Below are positions 59,757 through 64,000 of a DNA stretch of 64,000 bases, piece by piece. The position numbers were made by a program, and so were the translations under genes. Within the stretch, counting starts at the first letter, position 1. Each line of letters starts with the position of its first letter. The notes beneath the pieces are model-generated. The model did no database searches. It worked only from the letters and a program-made list of their open reading frames with translations, and had not been told where the DNA came from. Origin of the DNA: Gloeobacter morelensis MG652769 (GTDB taxonomy: Bacteria; Cyanobacteriota; Cyanobacteriia; Gloeobacterales; Gloeobacteraceae); NCBI RefSeq assembly GCF_021018745.1, contig NZ_CP063845.1, positions 3,224,001-3,288,000 of the forward strand. Direction: 5' to 3'.

Positions 59757-60908
59757 ATGATGCCTGCATTCTACCAGACCTTCTTCGCACACCTGCTCAC
59801 TGCGCGACAGTCTCTGTTTTTGCATTTGCTTGTCGCCACTTTGCAAACCCACAAACAGCTCGCCTTGGGCAAACTCTCCCAGGCACTGCCGCTGCCGATC
59901 ACTGCCGACAGTCGCAAGCGCGCTCTCCAACGCTTTCTCACCCTCGACAAACTCAATATTTTCGAGGCTTGGTTCCCATTGGTTTTGTACCTGGTACTGA
60001 CCCACTTTTCCAAGACAACCACACTCAAACTGGCGATCGACCGCACCGACTGGTGGCACTACAACGTGCTGACAGTGGCCCTGGTGTGGCATAGACATGC
60101 CTTGCCACTCAATTGGACCTTGCTCGACCATCCTGGCAACAGTAACCTCGAAGACCAACAACTGTTACTCTCACCGGTTCTGTCTCTACTTTCTGCCTAT
60201 CGCGTCGTGGTGTTGGGGGACAGAGAGTTTTGCAGTGTCAAGCTGGCCAATTGGTTGCGCAGTCGAAAGGCCGGCTTTTGCTTGAGATTAAAAATCAGTG
60301 AATATATTCGACAACAAGGTGCAGACTTTCGCTCGCTAAAGTCTTTGGAACTACAACCTGGAATGTCGATGTTTCTTGGCGGAGTGCGCGTCACCAAAAA
60401 TCGTAAAAACAAGGGATTCGAGCCGTTCAATATTGCTTGTATCTGGAAACGAAAAATCCGGAATATGCAACCGGGTGAAGGCTGGTATATTTTGACAGAC
60501 CGGCCAAAGTTACACGAAGCACTTGAGCTGTATGCTGACCGTTGGGGAATCGAAGTTTGGCACAAAGACGTCAAATCCTGTGGCTACCATCTTGAAGAAG
60601 TACGCGTCAGTCAGGAACGGATGATGCGGGTACTGTTGTTAGCATCGATTGCCTGGAGTGCAGCGATGCTCAACGGTCTGCAACTGGAGCGAATAGGGGT
60701 GGACAAGTACACCGGCAGGGTTCAAGAAAAGCAGCGACGCTTGCGGCGTCACAGCCCTTTTCGGGTTGGCCAGTACGCTTGGCACTGGGCACAGGCGGTG
60801 CTGGGTTTGGGTGACTGGCTCGACAATTTGATAGACACCTGTAGGAACAAAGCCCGGGACTATCGACGCGGGTTGCGGGCTGCAAGGTTGATGCTGAGCG
60901 TCACGTAG
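59757..60908 (+). CDS. IS4-family transposase
   Basis: About 383 residues from ATG 59757 (396 if ATG 59718 is used). A DDE transposase with Asp in KLAIDRTDWWHYN, Asp in VVLGDREFCSVKL, and the IS4 signature Y-x2-R-x3-E-x6-K visible in YADRWGIEVWHKDVK. It is complete with no frameshift and lies in a bounded element with a target duplication, so the element may be active. The upstream ATG sits in a hairpin, so 59757 or 59760 is the more likely start. Confidence 0.93.
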   Translation: MMPAFYQTFFAHLLTARQSLFLHLLVATLQTHKQLALGKLSQALPLPITADSRKRALQRFLTLDKLNIFEAWFPLVLYLVLTHFSKTTTLKLAIDRTDWWHYNVLTVALVWHRHALPLNWTLLDHPGNSNLEDQQLLLSPVLSLLSAYRVVVLGDREFCSVKLANWLRSRKAGFCLRLKISEYIRQQGADFRSLKSLELQPGMSMFLGGVRVTKNRKNKGFEPFNIACIWKRKIRNMQPGEGWYILTDRPKLHEALELYADRWGIEVWHKDVKSCGYHLEEVRVSQERMMRVLLLASIAWSAAMLNGLQLERIGVDKYTGRVQEKQRRLRRHSPFRVGQYAWHWAQAVLGLGDWLDNLIDTCRNKARDYRRGLRAARLMLSVT

Positions 60909-60971
60909 CCTTGTCTGTCACCCCTTGAAACTCGATTTACACACAGCAGGTTAGCAATTAAGTCGCCGAAT

Positions 60972-61652
60972 TCACTCGTGTAATTGGTATTTTTGCCTGC
61001 GGTCTCCTAAGGTAATAAATATCTTGAGTCGGGCCTCCCATTCAACGGCAACACGATGCTTTTCTCTGTAGCGATCGCTATCTGTCAAAATTGGTGACCA
61101 TGGCTTGGTTTTGAGACTGCTTGCATTAACTCTGTTCCATCTGGAAAGGTAGTTGCTGTCTCCCCAAAAGTCAATATAAAAGACGGGATTTTGATAGCTT
61201 ACTGTTGTAAGCTTGATCCGCAACATGTTTATTTTTTTAGTGGTTTTAGAGCCTCCTATTGTTATTCCGACAAAGTTGGAAGGAGCTTGTATCTCTTTTG
61301 CTACAGAAACTTCGAAGTAATCAGAATCAATTTTGGCTTCGATAAGCTCTCGATCAGAAAATACGAAAATTTCGGGTTTTTCTTGCCACCACGGAAAACG
61401 GCAAATAGCAACTTTGTTCTCGTCACTACTTATAAAAATTGCGGACGAGCAATTGTAGGAAATATAAGGGTCAATGTGGCTCGCTCCTAGCACGTCTTGA
61501 ACACTTCGGAATACGAGTTGTTTCCTGTCTTGAATCTTTGTATTTGACCAAAGCAAAGTATAGGTCACTGGATAAAGTTGTACCAAATTAGCAACGTCTA
61601 AGAAAGTGTTCAAATTGATCAACCATTCGTTCAAAAATTCTAGATCTAGCAT
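60972..61652 (-). CDS. AT-rich orphan protein of unknown function
   Basis: A protein of about 226 residues from ATG 61652 (GTG 61661 possible). It is visibly richer in A/T than every neighbouring gene and uses codons such as TTA, AAA and ATA freely, so it looks foreign. Mostly beta-rich (NCSSAIFISSDENKVAICRF, VFSDRELIEAKIDSDYFEVSV), with no membrane segment or motif I recognise. It stands 42 bases from the IS4 right end, probably part of an acquired segment. No function is proposed. Confidence 0.68.
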   Translation of the reverse strand: MLDLEFLNEWLINLNTFLDVANLVQLYPVTYTLLWSNTKIQDRKQLVFRSVQDVLGASHIDPYISYNCSSAIFISSDENKVAICRFPWWQEKPEIFVFSDRELIEAKIDSDYFEVSVAKEIQAPSNFVGITIGGSKTTKKINMLRIKLTTVSYQNPVFYIDFWGDSNYLSRWNRVNASSLKTKPWSPILTDSDRYREKHRVAVEWEARLKIFITLGDRRQKYQLHE

Positions 61653-62060
61653 TAAACCCACCTCAAGGACACTCTTAGTAGTCTTAATATAGACGAGTCA
61701 ACAGGTATATCGTGCAAGGAGTTCCAGGCTTGGTGCTTTGATGAGCAGCTGTTGCCCAGTACAAATTTGCTGAAGGCTAGGTCTACTTCACCATGCTCTC
61801 AAACCTGGCAGGCCGCCAACTCAGAGGCCGCTGCTCCGACCATTCAGCAGTTCGCCTCGACGGTCAAGCAAATCTTCGTCTCCGTGCAGGCAGGGCTCGC
61901 GTAGGCAAGTCGCTGCCGGACGGTTTGCAGAGGCGACAGCCCGGCCCGGCGACCGTTGGGCATGCCGCTCCGAAAGATTCATGCAATCCGCAGGAAATTA
62001 CCCTTTACAATTTGGGTGGCTTCCAGTTTTTTCGCTTTGCGGCCGTCTCGCTTCCAGGGG
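61653..62060. other. Gene-free region of about 400 bases with a possible reading-frame relic
   Basis: No convincing gene. On the plus strand, one frame ending at TAG 61902-61904 reads WQAANSEAAAPTIQQF and ASTVKQIFVSVQAGLA, which has protein-like composition but no start codon in reach, so it may be the tail of a lost gene. The rest probably carries the promoters of the flanking genes. The GC content rises from the orphan gene towards the PDZ gene. Confidence 0.4.
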
Positions 62061-62723
62061 GTGCCTGTGCGCTTTTCCAGCATCGGTTTGTGGGTTGTCA
62101 CCGTGGCGCTCGGCCTGAGCAGTGCCGCTTCCGGTGGGGCACAGACCCCCACCTGCCCCCAGCGGGAGCCCCAGCGCTTTTCGGGCGTCGGCCTGGAGAT
62201 GGGGTTCGATCCGGCAGGCTCGATGTCGGTACTTCGCGCCCTGGACAATAGCCCCGCCGCCCGCTCCGGCCTGCAGGCCGGGGACCGCGTCGTCGCCGTC
62301 GACGGTGTGCCCGTGGCCAGGCTCAAAGGCGAAGCGGCTGCTCGCATCCGTGGTGAAACGGGCAGTTCGGTCAACCTGACGGTGCGCCGCGGCGAGTCTG
62401 AATTCGATGCGGTGCTCACGCGCGAAGAGATTACGATGCCGCCGCGCTCGGTGGTGGGAATCGGCGTCACCCTGGGCGCCTCCAAAAAGGGTGAACCGAT
62501 GATCCAGACGGTTCTGCCCAACTCTCCTGCCTCGGAAGCGGCTTTGCGAAGTGGTGATATCGTCGTCTCCGTGGACGGCAAACCCGTGGGTCAAGCCGCG
62601 GACGGCGCGATCCAGGGTCTGCTGCGCGGTGAAGAGGGCGTCCCCGTCATGATTGGAATCCGCCGCAGCGGTCTGGTGACCGACTACAGCATCACCCGTC
62701 TGCGGTTTGTCCCGGGCTGCTGA
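62061..62723 (+). CDS. Exported two-PDZ-domain protein
   Basis: About 220 residues from GTG 62061 or GTG 62067: a signal peptide (FSSIGLWVVTVALGLSSAASGGAQ), then two PDZ domains. The first has FSGVGLEMGFDP, SPAARSGLQAGDRVVAVDGVPV; the second has SVVGIGVTLGASKKGEP, SPASEAALRSGDIVVSVDGKPV. No protease domain is attached, unlike DegP or CtpA. It would bind C-terminal peptides or tether periplasmic or thylakoid-lumen proteins. The longer frame from 61956 lacks support. It converges with terC with a 6-base gap. Confidence 0.87.
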   Translation: MPVRFSSIGLWVVTVALGLSSAASGGAQTPTCPQREPQRFSGVGLEMGFDPAGSMSVLRALDNSPAARSGLQAGDRVVAVDGVPVARLKGEAAARIRGETGSSVNLTVRRGESEFDAVLTREEITMPPRSVVGIGVTLGASKKGEPMIQTVLPNSPASEAALRSGDIVVSVDGKPVGQAADGAIQGLLRGEEGVPVMIGIRRSGLVTDYSITRLRFVPGC

Positions 62724-62729
62724 TGGGTT

Positions 62730-63512
62730 CTACGAGCGCAGCGACGCTTCTTCTTCGACGTCGCTTTCAACATTTTTTTTAGTAAAACCCCAGGCGAAGA
62801 TGGCCGCTACCACGCCGAGCACCACCCACTCCGGCGTCTCGAAGTGGAGCTTGGGGACCAGCTGGTTGGCCACCACTTCGGTCATCATCTTGAAGCCGAT
62901 AAAGCCCACCGCCAGAAAAGCCGCCGTCTCCAGACGCACGAAGCGGTCGATGAGCTTGATAAACAGCTCTGCGACAAAGCGCATCGTGACGATTCCCAGG
63001 ATGCCGCCGACGATTACCACCCAGGCTTTGTCGCTAAAGGCCACCGCCGCGGTGATCGAATCGACCGAAAAGGCGATGTCGGTCAGCTCCACCAGCACGA
63101 TCACCCGCCAAAAAGGCGACAGGCGGCCGAGTGTCGCCCGAAAGAGCGGATTGCTCAGCAGCTTTTTCTCCTCGGCCACCACATCCTCGTCTTCGTCTTT
63201 GCCCTTGAGAAAGTGGCTGACCGCCAGATAAATCAAGTACAGGGCACCGGCCAACTTGAGCGGCCAGTTGTCGATGAGCCAGGCTGCAAACAGTACTGCA
63301 AAAAAACGAAAGACAAAGGCGCCGATGATCCCGTAGCGCAGCGAGCGACGGCGTTCTTCGTCGTTGGGCAGGGTGCGGGTGAGGGCGGCGAGCACTGCGG
63401 CGTTGTCCGCACTGAGAGCACCTTCCACGAAAACCAGGGCAAAGATAATGGCAAAATCCCAAGGCTCAACTCCGAGATCAAAGCCCAGGTGGTCGTAGAG
63501 GAATTCCCACAT
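62730..63512 (-). CDS. TerC family integral membrane protein
   Basis: A 260-residue membrane protein with seven hydrophobic helices. FVEGALSADNAAVLAALTRTLP (N-terminal acidic TM motif), VIVLVELTDIAFSVDSITAAVAFS and the central acidic loop GKDEDEDVVAEEKKLL are TerC signatures. TerC proteins are tied to metal-ion (Mn or Ca) handling and to thylakoid biogenesis in chloroplasts; the exact ion here is not known. The starting ATG at 63512 is the family start. No cognate ter genes adjoin. Confidence 0.93.
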   Translation of the reverse strand: MWEFLYDHLGFDLGVEPWDFAIIFALVFVEGALSADNAAVLAALTRTLPNDEERRRSLRYGIIGAFVFRFFAVLFAAWLIDNWPLKLAGALYLIYLAVSHFLKGKDEDEDVVAEEKKLLSNPLFRATLGRLSPFWRVIVLVELTDIAFSVDSITAAVAFSDKAWVVIVGGILGIVTMRFVAELFIKLIDRFVRLETAAFLAVGFIGFKMMTEVVANQLVPKLHFETPEWVVLGVVAAIFAWGFTKKNVESDVEEEASLRS

Positions 63513-63632
63513 CAGCAGTACCCTAAGCCTCCAGAAGATGACGCGAATTACAATGTGCTATGTCAATTATCTGCGCTATTGCAGGTCCGAGACATCGCAC
63601 TTCGACAGATATTCCGAGCATAGCGCCGCGCC

Positions 63633-64000
63633 ATGATGCACTACCAGCAGACACTCAAGCTGCAGACCCGAGGCCAGTCTCTCTACCCTATCACCGGGGC
63701 AGTGGGCGAAGTGGTGAATCAATCCGGTATACAAACGGGCTTATGCACCTTGTTTTTGCGCCACACTTCCGCCAGCCTGCTTATCCAGGAGAACGCCGAT
63801 CCCGATGTGCTGGCTGATCTGGAGAGCTTTTTGGCGAAGCTCGTGCCGGAGGACGCCCGGGCCTACCGCCACAACGCCGAGGGGCCGGACGATATGCCCG
63901 CCCATATTCGCACCGCCCTCACCCACACCAGCGAGAACATTCCGGTGAGCGACGGCCGGTTGGTCCTGGGCACCTGGCAGGGCATCTATCTTTGGGAACA
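63633..64000 (+). CDS. yjbQ: YjbQ/UPF0047 protein (3' end cut by window)
   Basis: ATG at 63633 or 63636; about 122 residues are visible before the window ends, near the usual C-terminus of a family of about 140 residues. HYQQTLKLQTRGQSLYPIT, SGIQTGLCTLFLRHTSASLLIQENADPDV, DDMPAHIRTALTHTSENIPV and DGRLVLGTWQGIYLWE are all present, with the conserved H-T-S and E residues. Members have thiamine-phosphate-synthase-like activity in E. coli and are widespread in cyanobacteria. It is divergent from terC. Confidence 0.94.
   Translation, partial: MMHYQQTLKLQTRGQSLYPITGAVGEVVNQSGIQTGLCTLFLRHTSASLLIQENADPDVLADLESFLAKLVPEDARAYRHNAEGPDDMPAHIRTALTHTSENIPVSDGRLVLGTWQGIYLWE

Larger units (their letters stand above)
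59650..60929. mobile_element. IS4-family insertion sequence with 9-bp target duplication
   Basis: A 1280-base element. Terminal inverted repeats are 16 bp and perfect: TTCAAGGGGTGACAGA at 59650 and its complement ending at 60929. It is flanked by the direct repeat ACTCGATTT at 59641-59649 and 60930-60938, a perfect 9-bp target duplication that marks a clean, fairly recent insertion. It contains one intact transposase gene on the plus strand. Confidence 0.96.

Noticed and set aside
1-64000. CRISPR arrays, rRNA genes, prophage or replication-origin signatures
   Set aside because: No regular direct repeats with spacers, no rRNA-like sequence, no phage structural or integrase genes and no DnaA-box cluster were seen.

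Overview
The window reads as a chromosomal segment of a high-GC, early-branching cyanobacterium, most probably of the Gloeobacter lineage. Cyanobacterial hallmarks seen directly are psaE (photosystem I), ndhC-ndhK-ndhJ (NDH-1), cyanophycin synthetase, Ycf35 with DUF2997 and a ferredoxin, a CrtD-like carotenoid desaturase, a ThrS without a TGS domain, DUF2808 and DUF2949 proteins, and a sucrose-phosphate synthase/phosphatase pair. The genus is inferred from the gene mix and base composition, not from a database search. The window holds about 70 protein genes, one tRNA gene (tRNA-Gln, UUG), two apparently intact insertion sequences (IS982 and IS4 families), two complete or partial vapBC-type modules and several small repeats. 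I see no CRISPR array and no rRNA.

Layout: 1-6.5 kb has a cut-off secreted protein, thrS, ruvA overlapping a CPBP protease, the DUF2997/ycf35/ferredoxin operon, a TPR-like protein and a renalase-like oxidoreductase. 6.5-12.2 kb has a NifU-type scaffold, pyrB, crtD, two secreted low-complexity proteins and an ABC-2 permease. 12.2-18 kb has a PIN-type toxin-antitoxin pair, a flavin disulfide oxidoreductase, small cyanobacterial proteins, an SMP-30 lactonase and an ABC exporter. 18-23.6 kb has purU, cphA, sodB and bioB. 23.7-28.4 kb is a signalling block: a Ser/Thr kinase, a haem-c HAMP sensor and a LuxR-type response regulator, followed by csaB and clpS. 28.5-37 kb has cobU, tRNA-Gln, ndhCKJ, mfd, rpmB and the sucrose pair. 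37-44.5 kb has DUF2808 and SLH surface proteins, an antitoxin beside a collapsed vapC relic, an ECF sigma factor translationally coupled to a Ser/Thr kinase, and IS982. 44.5-51.7 kb has aroC and assorted metabolic enzymes, with a frameshifted small gene and hairpin repeats. 51.7-57.5 kb has an RDD-TonB fusion, mutM/psaE and an ftsY with an unusually long repeated N-terminus. 57.5-64 kb has a prolyl oligopeptidase with an IS4 element in its upstream region, an AT-rich orphan gene, a PDZ protein, TerC and the start of yjbQ.

Most of the window is compact housekeeping sequence; many convergent genes end within a few bases of each other or overlap. The less ordinary material is: the ECF sigma/kinase pair whose kinase stop codon lies at the edge of IS982; four Trp-containing motifs in the FtsY linker; the RDD-TonB fusion; the deletion relic of vapC; a dispersed hairpin repeat whose stem shows compensating changes; and a self-complementary leader over the first ATG of the IS4 transposase. 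No single locus is convincingly a new defence or biosynthetic system. The sigma/kinase pair and the FtsY linker are the best candidates for undescribed biology.
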